Source: Rhyacichthys aspro (lineage: Eukaryota > Chordata > Actinopteri > Gobiiformes > Rhyacichthyidae). Taken from it: DNA of 64,000 nt. Within the stretch, counting starts at the first letter, position 1; each line of letters opens with the position of its first letter. Both the position numbers and the translations under genes were made by a program. Below, one piece after another: positions 46,401 to 59,500 of the stretch. The stretch lies in assembly GCA_036850595.1 (NCBI GenBank), contig CM072160.1, forward strand, positions 18,145,906 through 18,209,905, given 5' to 3'. A model generated the notes under the pieces. The model worked only from the letters and a program-made list of their open reading frames with translations. It searched no databases and had not been told where the DNA came from.

Positions 46401-49400
46401 CCCGACTGGCTGTGATTTGGTCAATGATGTGGCAGTACTCGTGTTGTAGGTATGAAGATATAGCGTCTGTTTTACAGTTACTAACGTAAACAACATGGAA
46501 TTGCTCTGATTGGATAAAACTGGTTACTCAAGATGATAAATCTAATCACCGACCACATATTAATTTAAAGTACCTGCCCTTTGCAAACACTTTCTGTGGT
46601 AGATGGTACTGTGTCATAGACGGAGCACTGGTTTCCTACAAGACATGCTTCGCTGGAGAAAACACAGCCATTTTGGGTTTTTCGTTTAATTTTTGCTCCA
46701 ACAATTATGGTCTATTGCTTAGTCATCTGCTACTCTTTTACCATACACCACTGTTGGAACCAAAAGCCAGGGGTTACCAAAGCATGGAATGGTCAAATAC
46801 TGCTCCTGTGGAAGCAAAGCTATAAACCATGTTCTCCTCTGTAACCATGACAATTCATCATCCTTCACTTATAGAGGTTGTAGACTCTTCCTCTGGTAAC
46901 TACTCCACATCAGGCTGCTCTCACTTCTGTTATGCTGGCAGCCATGAAGGCTCTACCAGCAGAAGTGCTATCTACCAGATAACAGGAGTACATAACCAAC
47001 AGTACATCTTAGTGTGCCATCATGACACCAGTGCTTTACAGAAGATGTTATTACGTGTGTCTCCTTTTCAGACGACACGTAGATACCCGCAAGAGTTTCT
47101 CAGTAAACTAAGCACTGGACTAGATCAGGTCAGATAAATATTATCAAAGTTTAGTTTTATGCAGACTTTGGCCCTACGTGAAGACGCAGGTTTAGACTAG
47201 ATTGAAAGTGTGTTAAAGAAGGAAAGAGACAAACTCTGAACTTTTGATTTCACAGAGAGTTTTCTGAACATTGAGTCTGTTACTCTGTGAACCTAACCCA
47301 GAGTTTTCCTCCTCTTGCCTGATTAGATGTTCTGATTTGAATGTACTGGCAAAAGATAAAAGTGAAACAAAGTTAGTGATTAGTCATTAAGTGGTCATTT
47401 TATATATTTGTAATCTACATTTGCACTGCCTCCTCATTAATGCATTATCGGCTTCACCATTCTAATTCAAGCATGTAGATAATACGGATTCAATTAATAT
47501 TAGTTGAATTCATTTTTATTTTGTATTAGACACTTCAAAGACATATTAAATGTTTGTTAGAAAGTGGAATGTTAATACATACAGAGTATGTTTTATTTAT
47601 ATACTACTTAGCCTGTTGAGCTACTACTTTTTATTACTTTTTCATTTTTCAAATTGATTAGACCTTTCATATCTGCATATATCACATGACTCATTAGTCT
47701 CTTTCATTTTATTGTTTTTTGTTTTTTTTTCTGGCTTCACTGATAATAGCTGTCCTCAATTGAACTTCAAGTGAAAGTGACAAACTCAGAGCAGAATGAA
47801 ATGTTTTCTAAAACAGGAAACTCTGATTGGGCCTTGTATGATAACCTTTTGTTCAGATTTAAGCACTCTGCTTTGTGAAAAAGCATCTTAATCACTGACC
47901 AAAACATAACAATTACTTTGGTGTATATTTATCCACTTGAAGCTAAAGCAGAAGAGTGTACATGCTAGGCCAGCACAATATTTATCTAGCAAAATTTCTA
48001 TGACAAAGAATGCCTTGTATCACAAAAACGTTATGGTCTTCCATATGATTTACCTTTTGTCTCAAAATCCTCGTCCAAACAGAGCCTTAAATCAAACTGT
48101 GGTGCAGCTAAATAAAAAGTCCTGGTTTAGACCTGATTAATTTCTTCATTTAGTCCTAGTGTAGACCTATTTAATCTCGATTTAGTCCTGGTTCAGGCTT
48201 TAATATTGATGAGTGGAAGTTAGTCCAGTATTTTCTGGATCAAATTGAATTAATCATTTTTACTACGTCAAAGAGTATTCAAATATCGCAGTGCATATTG
48301 TTATTGCAATATTCTAAATAGATATCAAATGTTTTTCTAATATTGCGCAGCCATAGTACATGAATATATTTCCACATTGATCATTTGTCCAGTCTAACTT
48401 TCTCTTCTCCACAGGACTGTCACTTCACGATCCGCGGTGGGCGCCGGTGCCAGGAAACAGGCCAATACCAGCTGCCCGTGGTGGTCCTGATGCTGAGTCT
48501 ACCCCACCCCACCAGGACCGCTCCCACCCTGCTCACTCCTGGAATGATGGAGAACCTTTTCCACGAGATGGGACACGCCATGCACTCCATGCTGGGACGC
48601 ACTCGCTACCAGCACGTTACAGGTCAGAAGAGTGTTAAACCCATGGTAAAAGCTAATTCTCAACGATTAAGCAATGGGCGATGGCTGTATCTGAAAATGT
48701 TTAGTGTGCAAATCCAAAATGTCAACAGGCAGCGTTATCCTATTGAATTGAAAATAATACACAGAACTGTTGACGTAGAAGCCCCAAGGAACAATTTGGA
48801 TTAGATCTGGCTGTCAAAGTTGCCATTTGATACAGCTGACTCAGGTCAGGTCAAGTTGTGTAATAGGTGTTCTGTAATGCTTCACTATTCATAGTAATTA
48901 TACTACTGTTTAACTCAAGATCTGTGTGTAATTAGGCAACTTGAGTGGCTTTAGATGACACACTGTACCAGTTTTCTTATATTGTTACACTGAAATGTAC
49001 AACAATGGTCAAGCAATGTAATATATAACAATATATTGACTTAACAGATGCAGAAGTGGGTTATTTGTAGGGATGGGAATTGATAAGATTTTATCAATAT
49101 CAATGCCATTGACGATCCTGCTTATCGATCTGATTCTTTCCCAATCCTCTTATCAATTCCTGATAGCTCTGTGTGGAAAAAAGTCATCCTATACGCTTTT
49201 TCGGCTACAAACAAGGGGTTTTAACTTAATGTAGCGTATGTTTAATAACTTACATAATACAACACAATAACACAAATTGTATATAATAAGGAAAGAAACT
49301 AAATTATTAATATGATTTAGAAAATAAAATAAAAATCTGTAAAAAAAAAACAAGCATACAAGTCAAAAAATCTTCTTCCTAATATAGAATTAAAACTATT

Positions 49401-52400
49401 CTCTATTTAGAAAAAATGGGATAACATTAGATAACATTCACAAAACTGGTTTGCGATGAAATATGTTTGAACCAAATGTGAGAAAACATGAATGATTCTA
49501 ATGGTTTCATCCTGCCTGAGCCTGTCATCATCTAAAATGGATATTGCAAGATATTTGTATTTGTGTTTTTGTAGAATATACCTGTTATTTGTAATACACT
49601 TGTGATATTTAACATTACATTACTCTGTTCAGCGGAGGTTACGGTGCTGCTGCTTGGGCAGTTGTACGCAGCGGATCGAAAACTCAGCATTCCTGTACTC
49701 TAGTACCATGGGTTGATCTTTAAGCATGTTGCTTGTATTTGCACCCTTTCACAAATAACAGCCTTGCAGTTATTTCAAACGACATCATTTTCATCTCATT
49801 TAGTAAAATAAAGCCATGCTTTAGAACGTTTGATGATGATTCCCTCCGGCGCCCCAATTGTTTTGACGCCATGATGCACAAATGAGTGGGTGCTACGGTG
49901 CTCATTAAAGGAAAAAGGGACAGTTGTAAGTTCTTGGACTGCATACATACATACATACAACATACAACTGGGACTTGGAGAAGGAGCGTTGATGAGAGGA
50001 ATCATTAACGTCGAGGGCATACAATTCAGATGGATAGTAAAATTTAGAACCGGTTCTCAAGTGGAACTGGTTTTCAATTCCCACCCCTAGTTATTTGATT
50101 TCTTGTCAGGTTTGGGGATTGTACTGCACAGACTGTAACAGGAAATGCCCCAAGGCACTGTATTTGCTCCATTCCTGTTCACTTTTTACTCTACAGACTT
50201 TAAAGTGATATTCTGGGGCTTTTAAAATAGTGTTAAATGTGGTTTGTAGTGAATCTATTACCTGTAAAAGATGTATATCTCTGTGCTCTGAGTCAAATTA
50301 ATAAATGCGGAATGATTGTTGGGTCGGAACGAACTAGTATGTCTGGAACAAGGTCCAGTTTGGTTGTTCTGTGATAGCTTGGACTTTTGGACCGAAAGCA
50401 GTAAGTCACAGGCAATTGAACGCATGAAAAAAAGCAAACGGAGGAAACAGATATCAGTCAAACAACAAAAGAAAGACAGATTGTGTTTTATGTTTTGTGC
50501 AGCAGATATTATGTAACAATAAGTGAGTTCTTTTTGCAGACCTTGGTGTGGACTTTCAGTTGTGAAAACGCCCCAAAGCAAACACAATATCTCTCCAGAA
50601 CAATTAAATTAAAATGTCCAGAAGATATCTGTACCTGTATCTACACTCTACTGATTTGACCTCCTCAGATACTGTCATAAGAGTAGTTTCTTACTGAAGT
50701 GTGACTTTTTCTCCTCTATTTTCTCTTTATAACACTTGGAGAAAGTAAAGCAAACAGTGTAGGCACAAAATCAATTTTCTTACATCCTTTATTGCATTAT
50801 ACTGTATTATTTTATTGTGGCATTATATCAAACTGCTCTTCTTTAGGAACCAGATGTGCTACCGACTTTGCCGAGGTCCCTTCGATCCTCATGGAGTATT
50901 TTGCCACAGACTACAGAGTCATCAGTCAGTTTGCACGCCACTATGAAACTGGACAGGTACGAATGATTTCAATCTGACAGGAAGCACACATCAGTATACC
51001 ACATGTCATGAAATAGTACGGTGTTATCTAAACATAATAAATGCAATGCTGCCAAATATTTTGTGTGTTTCTTTTCTCAGCCTCTGCCGGAGAGTATGGT
51101 GGCTCGACTGTGTGAGTCAAAGAAGGTGTGCGGCGCTGCAGACACTCAGCTGCAGGTACAGGAAACATACACTTGGACTAAAATGTGGATTTAATTCAGT
51201 TCAGCTTTATTGATATAGCGCCAGTTCACGACAAAAAGTAATCTCAAGGCAATTACAAAAACTGTATAAAAAATACCCGTTTAGAACATTTTTTTAAGGA
51301 GAATATAACAGAGGAGAGACAAAAGAGACAAGTCCGAGATAAAATAAGTAACAGAGCTTACATCAGAGCCTTGGGTGTGTATCCTGTCTTGTGTTAAAAG
51401 ACTTAAGAGACATAGAAGAAGAATATTTTTAATATTTGGAAGAGAAGAGAAAAGATTAGGCAATCAGTTAATTAAGAATGGTAATTTACACAACAGAAAG
51501 TGAAGTGGTCGCTGTTTATCCTTATGTATATTGTTTTATCTGTGGCTTATATACAGTGAAATCCAAATTTCTGTCTCAAAACATGACAAAGGCAGAAGTA
51601 AATGGGCAGAGAAGCAGAGAAGCAACCAATGAAAAGCCGCTTTAGTTTTGTACATGAACCGTTAAAGTGAAAATTTATCTTATGCAAGTCAATGAAAAGA
51701 AAACATAACTTCCTCAAAATTATAATTAGCCCAATCCACTCAATTAGTTATTAGCAATTCTGTCCCCAGGTGAAGACTGCGCTTCCCACACATCTTGAAT
51801 CTTCATGAAACACCCCATCGTCCCTTTCTTTTTGTCATGTCATGTGATATTTATGCTAACACAAACGCTAAAATGATAACCTGCTAATGTCAGAGTCATT
51901 ACAAACACTCTTTTCTGGGAATTTTTGTAAAAAGCATGAAAATGGATTGAAATACACAGTCTCAGGGGGCCTCAGTGCTGCAGCTGTAGAACTTTAACAA
52001 CTAAAAATTGAGATTCACCAACTGAAAGCTTAGAAGTAGCTACAGCATCTTTATCTTCATGTTAGATGATTGTCTAATTTCAGCAATTAAGAGAAGAAGT
52101 AATTATAATTTCTATGTGCTTATCTAAAACTTACAATCTAGATGTATCTATAAACCAACAGACAAATCTCCTCATAGTTTGACTTTTGTTTCTGTACAGA
52201 TTTTCTATGCCGTATTGGACCAGATCTACCACGGCGCTCCTCAGGACCGCTCCACCACAGAAATCCTCAAAGAAATGCAGCAGAAGTTCTACGGCCTGCC
52301 TTATATTCCCAATACGGTATGTTCCCTAACTCGCACAACACAACCCTCGGTCTTTTGAATTGTTTCACTTTTACGTCAACTTTAATTGCAGAGAAAATCA

Positions 52401-55400
52401 TGTCTTCTTTGAGATTACTTTTAAAGATTTCTGAGCCGCGATTAGAGGATTAAAGCCATTTTCGAGGCTCAAAGCAGAGGAATACTTTGAATGAGATCTC
52501 CCTGGGGGAAATATTTGAAACTCTTCATCCCGGTCCTTTAATAAAAAACAAAAAGAGCGGACTTTTCCCCCTACTTTTGCAGCTGCGGACGAGAGGATGA
52601 GGCCAGGAGGGATGAGGGGAATCCAAAATACACTCATAACTTGGTCAGGATTGGCCTTCGTAGAGCATTAACTGTGGGCTATAATTATGTGGCTGCCATC
52701 AGGAATAGAGATTATACAAGTGCTGTGTTCGATTCTCTGCACTAGAGCAGGCTTTCTCAAACTTTTCTCACTCAGGACCACTTCATCAAACATTTGTGTC
52801 TCCAAATACCAACTCCTCATTTGCGAAATACTGCTTATTGTCAGCTGCAGAGTAAGGACCAACTGCTATCCATTTCAACGGCCTAAACAAGGACTCAATG
52901 GGGGCTAAGTCTGTGGTTAAACCCGGACTAAAGCCAGAGCTACAACGCTATTTTTAAACGAATGGTCCAAACAGGTCTAAAGTGATTTTAGTTGTATTTA
53001 ACTGAAGTTGGTTTGACTTAAACGGCCACATGAGATGACTACAGTTCACCAAGACAAAGCTACAAGAAGTAGTGTTATATAAAGAATAAAAACGGATTGC
53101 CAGAACTCTTATCATATCTTTGTTAGGCACGGAAACTCTGCAATTTGTCTGCCAGTTTATGTTCCCGCCACAAACGAACTCGTGGACTCAGTAGGATTCA
53201 TTAGTACACACCAGAGTTCACTGGACTACTTTCACACCTGCTCAAACAAACTGCACGCGAACTGGACTTGAGTTTGTTTTTATCTGACCAAACTTGTTAG
53301 GTGTGAAAGTACCCTTTAGTCAGTATTTGAAAGGTTTAAAAGGTTTTAGTTAGGCCTTAACAGGTTTTAAGTGGGTTTACATAGACTTGCAAATTTTTAA
53401 GGGATTTTCGTTGGACATAGAAGATAGAAGGTTTAAAGTGAAAAAATTTGTTATGAACAAAAGGAGCTCCTTCTGATGGACAATAATGGAGCTGCAATAT
53501 AATAAAAAAAAAAAATACAAAAAATACTCACTAAAGCCCGAGTACAGTGGTGGTCCTTAAACCACAGTTTGAGAACCACTTTTGCGGTTTATGTTATAGA
53601 TGTATTTTCCCACTGTCTTAAGTCACTCTTCTTCGAATGTTCAACCCCCACTAAAAGCTCTAACAGACACTTTTGGGCAGAAACAAACCGCAGCACGATT
53701 GTTTTCTGAACTTGACTCAGAGTAATTGAGAATAGGATCATGTTGAATCACAGAAAGCGAAAACCGATTTGTTTGAGGCCGAATCTTGTTAAACGTCTTT
53801 TTATTCTCGCTCTCTCTCATGGAAACACATCTCAGGAGAAGTTTCCACTGTAAAAAGAGAACACTGGAGTGGCTAATGGGTTTACCGAGAGCCACAGATT
53901 ATAAACATCAGGGCGATGCTGACATATGTGTAGTTTATAGAGAGGGGCTATCGGGTGCTGCTGCGTGCCGAGAGCAGGGATCAGCTGTGTGTAACGCAGA
54001 ACACATGCTCGCCCTTGAGCCGAAGATAATATTTGGAAATAAACGGCACAGAGTAAGACGTTCAGCTCGCTCTGTTGACATTCTCTTAATCTGCGATTCT
54101 TGGCTCGTTTACAGCCGTGTGTTTACCTCTTTTCAGTTTTCTTTCAGTACCTTGTTGCACATACTTAGGACAGTTTGGAATGAATAGTACATGTATCTCT
54201 CTGACATGTGACCCTCTCTCACAAAAACAACATAAATCATTTGAAGTGAGGAAAAGGGGCTACAACAAAGAATTCAAAAAATAATGGCATGTTGTGACAA
54301 GAGTTATGCATGAAACACTGCTAAAAAGGATTTTTCTCAGAAGCTCAAACTATTTTTTTGTCACACAAATCTACTGCAACTTAAAGGTGCAGTATATAAA
54401 ATTCTGCAGGATACAGGTGAACAAAATGGAGTGTATCAAACATTGTACAGAGCAGACAAACTAAGCCCAGAACAGACAAACATAAAGTCAAAACATCAAC
54501 TTTTTCATCAATTTCTACTGGGTTTGTTCATTGACAACAGCACAGACCTGCATGCCTACTGTATTTGCTTACTGGCTGTAGAAAGGAGGGATTGGAGGTG
54601 TTGAATAGCAATCTGCAGTTTCACCACCATATACTGCCAAAAGTACAAACAGCACATAATTTATATTATTTATAAAATATTTCCTTTTCAGTATCAACAT
54701 TGTTCTTGTTTCATTGCTGTGTTCAGTCGACAGAGCACATTCAGAGCCAAAATTATTTACCTTTATTTAAGGGAGTGCCGAAAGGAGTCTTGTCAAGTCT
54801 TCAAATACATACCATTCAGTGCACGGTTGTGGAGATAACACCACAGAGTTGTAGTCTTCTCTGTCAAATAAAATTATTCATTCTGCACTTGAAAATGAAT
54901 GAAAAATGAAAATTAAAACTAGACTAAATATATGAAAATAATACAGACATCAGTGGTATGTTGGTATTATTTTCATGTATTTGTAAAGATGTTATCCCCA
55001 CATAGCTCCACATAAAGTCCTCAGTAATTCACAAAAGTTTATCAGGATGGAAGATGAGCTGCCTGGATCCACTTTAAGTCTAACTAATTAAAACTGGAGT
55101 AGGCAAATGTTGCCATAATGTATTATCAGTATATTAGAGGTGAGACAATTTATCGTATGTATGATTATGAGAACGTTTCCTCTTGTGATATATAATCATG
55201 ATACAAATACAGGTATCAAGATACTTGTTATTAATATCATGATTTATAGTAAATTAATATTTGCAGAATTACTGAAGTACTGTGTGGTACCATGTGATTC
55301 CCACCCCTTACATAAATAACATAATACTAGTAGCAAGTAGAATACAGGTTATGCATTTGGGTTTCGTTATCAGGCTTTTACTTGTGCATCTCTCAAAACT

Positions 55401-58400
55401 TTAGCTAATGTCGTGTTCTTGCCAGACTATTGATTGAGAACCATTTTAATGACCTATGGATTTCTCTCTGTGGTTTCAAAATGCATTTCAAATCAACGTA
55501 AGACACAACTTTTACCAATGCTTAATTTGTAAATCAACAGAAGAATGCAGTTTGAAAAATTTTCTCCGAGGGTTGCAGGATTACAGTCACCGGACCACAC
55601 CTTGTCAAAATAAGAGAGGTCCTGGACCTTTCTCCGGCAGGATCTGTCTCAAATGAAGTGCTGACTTTAGCGAGAATATTCAGCAGAAATTTGAATTGTC
55701 TTTTATCGACAAGGACAATAATTAAATTCTACCCACTGCACGCCAAAGAAATACTAGTCCTGTTATGTCTCAAACTGAAAAATAGGGAAAATCTATTATC
55801 AAAGTCTACCAAAATTAACTTCAAAGAAAAAAAATAAGATTGTGGTGGTCTCTATGCCCTGTTAATTTAGAACTTTTATGGATGTTGTTTGTGCTGACTT
55901 TACAACATTCAAAGCCTTTAGAAAAGCAGTAACATTTGGGATCCATTTGAACAGTTTACCTCCACAGTAGTTAGTTCTGAAAAGCCCTAAAGACTTACTC
56001 GTGCACTGAAGCATACAGGTCATTCTGTAGCCTGTACATATGTTAGTGCTTTTTAATCCACTCAGCGGACAATCATTTGACTTGCCAGCGAAGTGTTAAT
56101 CATTAGCCCGTTTGAAGTTTTTTATTTGGAGGAGGAGGGAGGCGTCTCTGTTACAACTCCCTTTAACCGCGGCAGCTGTTTCCAAGCAGTCGGATGTTTG
56201 CCAGCTGAAATTCCCTAGAGCACCCCCCCTCCCATTTTGCAGAGATCATAAAAGAGCTCATCTTTATAGATACGGAGAGAGGGGCCCCTGAAGGCAACCT
56301 ACACAGAAGAGAAGAGAGAATAAAAAGGGGGCTTTCTGCCGTTCAGGAATTTCCGTATTTTGTCCTTTCAGCTCGGTTTGTTTTAAAGGATTGTCAGAGG
56401 AAAGCTGCATTTACAATATAATGACCACCACAAAGACAATGAAAGAAGTTTAAAGATAAAAGCCATGTTTGCTCTCCCTTTGAAATAGCAATTAGGTTGT
56501 TTGATTCAAAAACTCCTCTAGGCAAAGTCCTCTGAAAATAGTTAATATATTATGCACAAAGACCTACTCTTTTGTAGCTTTTATAAGAAAAAACTGAAGT
56601 CATGTCTTCAAGTTGCAGCTACAATAGTGCCGCTAACACAGTTGTATCAATATGTTTTGTTTTCTGTGTAAAAAGGGCACTAGAGGCTGTATTCTGACTT
56701 CTTTTGCAGGCATGGCAGTTGAGATTCAGCCACCTCATCGGCTACGGCGCCAAATACTACTCCTACCTCATGTCCCGGGCCGTGGCGTCAATGGTGTGGA
56801 AGCAGTGCTTTGTCCAGGACCCTTTGAACAGGTAGGACGGCAGAGGGAACTCTTTTTCTATCCAGCACTTCATTGTTTGACTTCAAGCCTTGTTTCCATC
56901 AAACAGTAGAGGGGAGTTTAGTTCAGTGAAGCCCAGTGTGGTCCTCCAGCCCCTGATCTTGCTAGTACTAAAGGTAATTTTATATTATTGAACGTGCAAT
57001 GGCTGGTGGTGCAAAGTTGATGTGCATCATGTAAATTAAAAAACAAAATCTTTCAATATTAGTGTTGCAGCATTCTGATGACACACACCAATGAAACCAC
57101 CAAGTTGGGTACTGGATTTGAACCCAAGTTCCTGAGTTCTGTTTCTGTTTCGAGCAGTTTATGTGTATTTTTCAACTCAGGAAAGCATTTTTCTACATTT
57201 TCAAGGACCATGTTAGTGCAGCCATAGCTACATAGTGTCATCATACCAATGTTTCTACATGTTTCTATATACAAATATAAAGTACATTTGAATCAGGCTT
57301 TTCAGGCTGGTCAGTCAACAACTAAATCAAAGATGTAAATTAAGTTCTTTTAAGCATGTTGCCTGTTGCCAATTCCACCAGTATCCAATCGAAGTATAGC
57401 AGTGGCCCAGGTTAGATACCCCATAGACTGTAATATTAAAAAGAGACATCTGGTGTGTTGCAGGGCACCTACAACTTCCACAATAGTCAGATTTTGTAGT
57501 ATTTATTGTCTCTATTCTTATCATGGACATTTTCTCTGTTACTTTATCTTTTTAAATGTTTTATGGCTAATTATACCCTCAAATTACTGCTAAGCCACAA
57601 CAAATACACGTATTTCACCACAATTGATGTGAAGTTTTTCTTCTTAAGTGGCATTGAAGTTCTCCCTTGGGCCAAAAAACAAATTATCTACATTTGAAGT
57701 ACAGAAGTCGTCTTGAGCCTGGAGACTAAAAAAGGGTCAGAATCAATTCAAGTCCAAATCTGAGTCACCTAAAGGAGCTATAAAGGTCCTTTTAACTGGG
57801 ATTGACACATGCCTATTACCTATCATTTAATTTGTTCTATTTCAGGGTAAGATTAGATTTTTGCTCAAACTTTCTAAAGTTTTTTTGGGGGGTGGCATAA
57901 TCAAAAAATACAAAAGGTACTAAACTATTCATTCTATAAATTGACAAAATGACAAAAATGGGGGTTTGGCCTCTGAAATGATTCTTATTTACTTTTTTGA
58001 CCCCTCACCATTTTGAGTTGAGACACCACTACTCTAAAAGCTTCCTTTATTCTTGGCTTATGGCTGTTTACTACAAGAGCAAGACGAGCTTTGTTTGTGT
58101 AAAGATTGATTCTCATTAATTCCCTTGAGAAAGTGTTAGCTCCACCTTTTCATACCCACCTAACCGTCTTGTTACCTAACATACGAGTGCTGACAGTAGG
58201 GCAGTATAATATGCTTATTTTCACACCCTTTTCAAAAGAGAAATACACCTAAAAGTAGATTTGGCAAGAGTAAACCTTTCCGTACTGTTTGGTAGAGACA
58301 GGGCTTGAGTGTTGGTGGCACATGAAAGACACCGGGCGAACCTGTTTTGCGTTTAGCGCCTGAGACAGATGTGTGCTGACAGGCCGCCTTCCCCTGGATA

Positions 58401-58893
58401 CTGTTTAAGTCTGCAGCCTGACACTGAACATGACGCTAATACGAAACGCATGTCGACTTGGCAGATGTCTGCACTTCTTCACAGACACACACCAGCAGAC
58501 CCTGCCTTATCGTCGACCATGTTTGCCCCTGGACACAACGCACAGGCCTTGTTTTGAAAAGTGAATCCTCAGAGACTCCTTTACGCTGCAGGGCTTTTCT
58601 CACTTTCTGTGCACTATTTTGTGTCTAGTCTGGCTTTGATTGAAGGTGAAGGTGCCTCTGCTCAGTTGTGAGGTGTCTGTTTGCTGTCACCTGCGAAGAG
58701 ACAGAGCAGCAGGAGTCTTGGCCCTGGGCTCCGTGTCGAGTCTGGTGGTATGGGAGTATGACAGGGCTGTGTACAGGTGTTGGGTAACCTTATCTCTGTC
58801 TCCTCTGTGTCTGGCGCAGGGAAATGGGGGAGCGTTACCGGCGGGAGATGCTGGCCCACGGAGGAGCCAAGGAGCCCATGTTGATGGTGGAAG
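40413..58893 (+). CDS. MIPEP: MIPEP, mitochondrial intermediate peptidase (3' partial)
   Basis: M3-family zinc metallopeptidase of the mitochondrial matrix that trims an octapeptide from imported precursors after MPP cleavage. Exons: 40413-40559, 40653-40826, 41114-41202, 41305-41391, 41556-41619, 41735-41917, 42165-42321, 42412-42460, 43202-43262, 43334-43386, 45407-45560, 45780-45857, 48415-48622, 50847-50956, 51081-51155, 52200-52316, 56710-56831, 58820-58893. They encode 667 complete codons (human protein 713). The start MSAGKRLLCLVKHRSLLW is basic and free of acidic residues, as expected of a mitochondrial presequence, and runs into the conserved TWSPVGAAFN. The zinc site HEMGH is residues 482-486 (48562-48576), and the third ligand Glu is in DFAEVPS (about residue 511, exon 14). 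The donor of exon 1 is weak: GTGGTT at 40560 or GTTTGT at 40563. The last exon, expected to encode about 30 residues, is not found before 64000. Confidence 0.96.
42488..42760 (+). repeat. MITE-like repeat in MIPEP intron 8
   Basis: Begins AAAGGTGCAATGTATACTTT, followed by ATCTAGTGGCAACATTGCAG. Both phrases recur at 4037, 44420-44470 (partial) and, inverted, 54590-54655. The 3' boundary is approximate. Confidence 0.5.
43807..43977 (+). mobile_element. L2/Rex-like LINE 3' fragment, copy 3 (opposite orientation)
   Basis: Plus strand reads GAGAGGGCTGGTTCAACTAT at the start, then CTATAGTGAAAAACATGGAC and TTTGAGATCAATGAGCTGC, the reverse complement of the family phrases in the other three copies. 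Located in MIPEP intron 10. It is short and has several stops. Confidence 0.65.
44821..45185. repeat. Direct duplication, 125-bp units offset by 240 bp
   Basis: 44821-44945 and 45061-45185 align base for base at a constant 240-bp offset, sharing TCTGTCTCTATAGTTACCTTTTTAC (a 25-bp match, first 20 bases at 44876-44895) and CAGCTGTGCTAT. The intervening 115 bp is not repeated. The block sits in MIPEP intron 10 and has open frames with no recognisable protein. Confidence 0.75.
45858..48414 (+). other. MIPEP intron 12
   Basis: 2.6 kb. Near 48118-48205 there are degenerate direct copies of a TTTAGTCCTGGTTTAGACCT unit. 48240-48355 resembles the ATTGCAATAT-rich end of a DNA element. The rest holds no exon or element I recognise. 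Confidence 0.5.
49068..50089. mobile_element. Non-autonomous hAT-type DNA transposon, 1022 bp
   Basis: Left end TAGGGATGGGAATTGAT and right end (reverse complement) TAGGGGTGGGAATTGAA match at 15 of 17 bases. Both are flanked by an identical 8-bp duplication GTTATTTG (49060-49067 and 50090-50097), the hallmark of hAT insertion. No transposase frame is present, so it must have been mobilised in trans. It lies in MIPEP intron 13. An ATAC microsatellite at 49946-49959 is inside it. Confidence 0.85.
51197..51285. repeat. Fish interspersed-repeat fragment (TTATTGATATAGCGCC type)
   Basis: The phrase TTTATTGATATAGCGCCAGT, followed by AATCTCAAGGCAATTACAAA, is a common terminal segment of teleost retroposons. 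Only this end is recognisable, in MIPEP intron 15. The rest of that intron (51286-52199) has no recognised feature. Confidence 0.5.
52748..53580. mobile_element. hAT-like element with CAGTGGTTCTCAAAC-type ends (degraded)
   Basis: Left end CAGGCTTTCTCAAACTTTTC followed by CTCAGGACCAC. The right end GTTTGAGAACCACT is preceded by TGGTGGTCCTTAAACCAC. These match the familiar fish hAT terminal pattern in inverted orientation. No matching target duplication is visible, so the ends may be slightly off. Located in MIPEP intron 16. Confidence 0.6.
54384..54665 (-). repeat. Inverted copy of the AAAGGTGCAATG-type MITE
   Basis: Contains CAGAGCAGACAAACTAAGC, CTACTGGGTTTGTTC and GTAGAAAGGAGGG, which also occur near 1200-1560 and 4196-4530. 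It ends with the inverse of the ATCTAGTGGCAACATTGCAG phrase. Both ends carry AAAGGTGCA-like sequence. In MIPEP intron 16. Confidence 0.5.
55140..55310. repeat. DNA-element-like fragment ending TGATTCCCACCCCTTA
   Basis: AT-rich ATCATGATA repeats followed by GTGTGGTACCATGTGATTCCCACCCCTTA (29 bp; last 16 bases TGATTCCCACCCCTTA). The GGGGTGGGAATCA terminus is typical of fish hAT-like elements. The other terminus is probably the GGTGAGACAATTTATCG at 55139. Boundaries uncertain. Confidence 0.4.
55311..56709 (+). other. Distal part of MIPEP intron 16
   Basis: No exon with usable splice sites and no repeat ends recognised. A C-rich patch near 56220 and a purine-rich stretch near 56275-56330 are the only compositional changes. 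Confidence 0.5.
56832..58819 (+). other. MIPEP intron 17
   Basis: 2 kb with no recognised transposon ends and no exon. Open frames at 58369-58557 and 58640-58897 overlap or precede the true exon 58820-58893 in other frames. Confidence 0.5.
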
Positions 58894-59118
58894 GTAACAC
58901 GCACAGTCAGGATATGGAAATGTGAAGCTGCAGACATTTTACACAAAGTAAATAGAAGGGCAGGAATTATAACATAGGTTTTTATGCTGACTCAATGTAA
59001 TCGGTGCGAATGGAGTACAGTGCGCAAAACTTACTGAGGCTGGTCTGTCATCCGTCACCTTTCCCTGCGCTTGCCTGGCCAAGTTCAGAAATGGGGCGGC
59101 CCCTGCCTGACTTATTCC

Positions 59119-59500
59119 CAATTCAATTTAACCTTATTAATCCCAATAATTAAAACGCAAATAAATTGATTCAGACTTCCACCTAGAATAGATTGATTGA
59201 TTGATTGATTGATTGATTGTACGGTCTTATGGCAGACAGAAAAAAAAGAGTTCTAGCTGCTAGCTGCTATTAAAGCTAGCTTCTCTCTGTTGTTAAAAAT
59301 CTCAATGCAGTGGACAGTCCATGTTGTTCAGTATAGTGTCTGTTCTGTTGTGTGTCTGTTGCTCCACTGCTTCAAACAGAGTCTTCAAACTTATACCTAT
59401 AATTGAACCAGCCCTCTGTATTCGTTTTTTACGGCACCTACGATCTCTTTTTCTGAGACCACCCCATAACATACTACAACATAGAAAACTGAATTAGCCA
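59119..59500 (-). mobile_element. L2/Rex-like LINE 3' fragment, copy 4
   Basis: Opens with CAATTTAACCTTATTAATCC and carries a (GATT)n microsatellite at about 59191-59218. It then has the family phrases GTCCATGTTGTTCAGTATAG and TCTCTTTTTCTGAGACC. It has the longest 3' end of the four copies. Orientation is antisense to MIPEP. Confidence 0.7.

Noticed and set aside
53786..54187. 133-codon ORF in MIPEP intron 16
   Set aside because: Starts at TTG, matches no family I know, and has no splice or promoter context.
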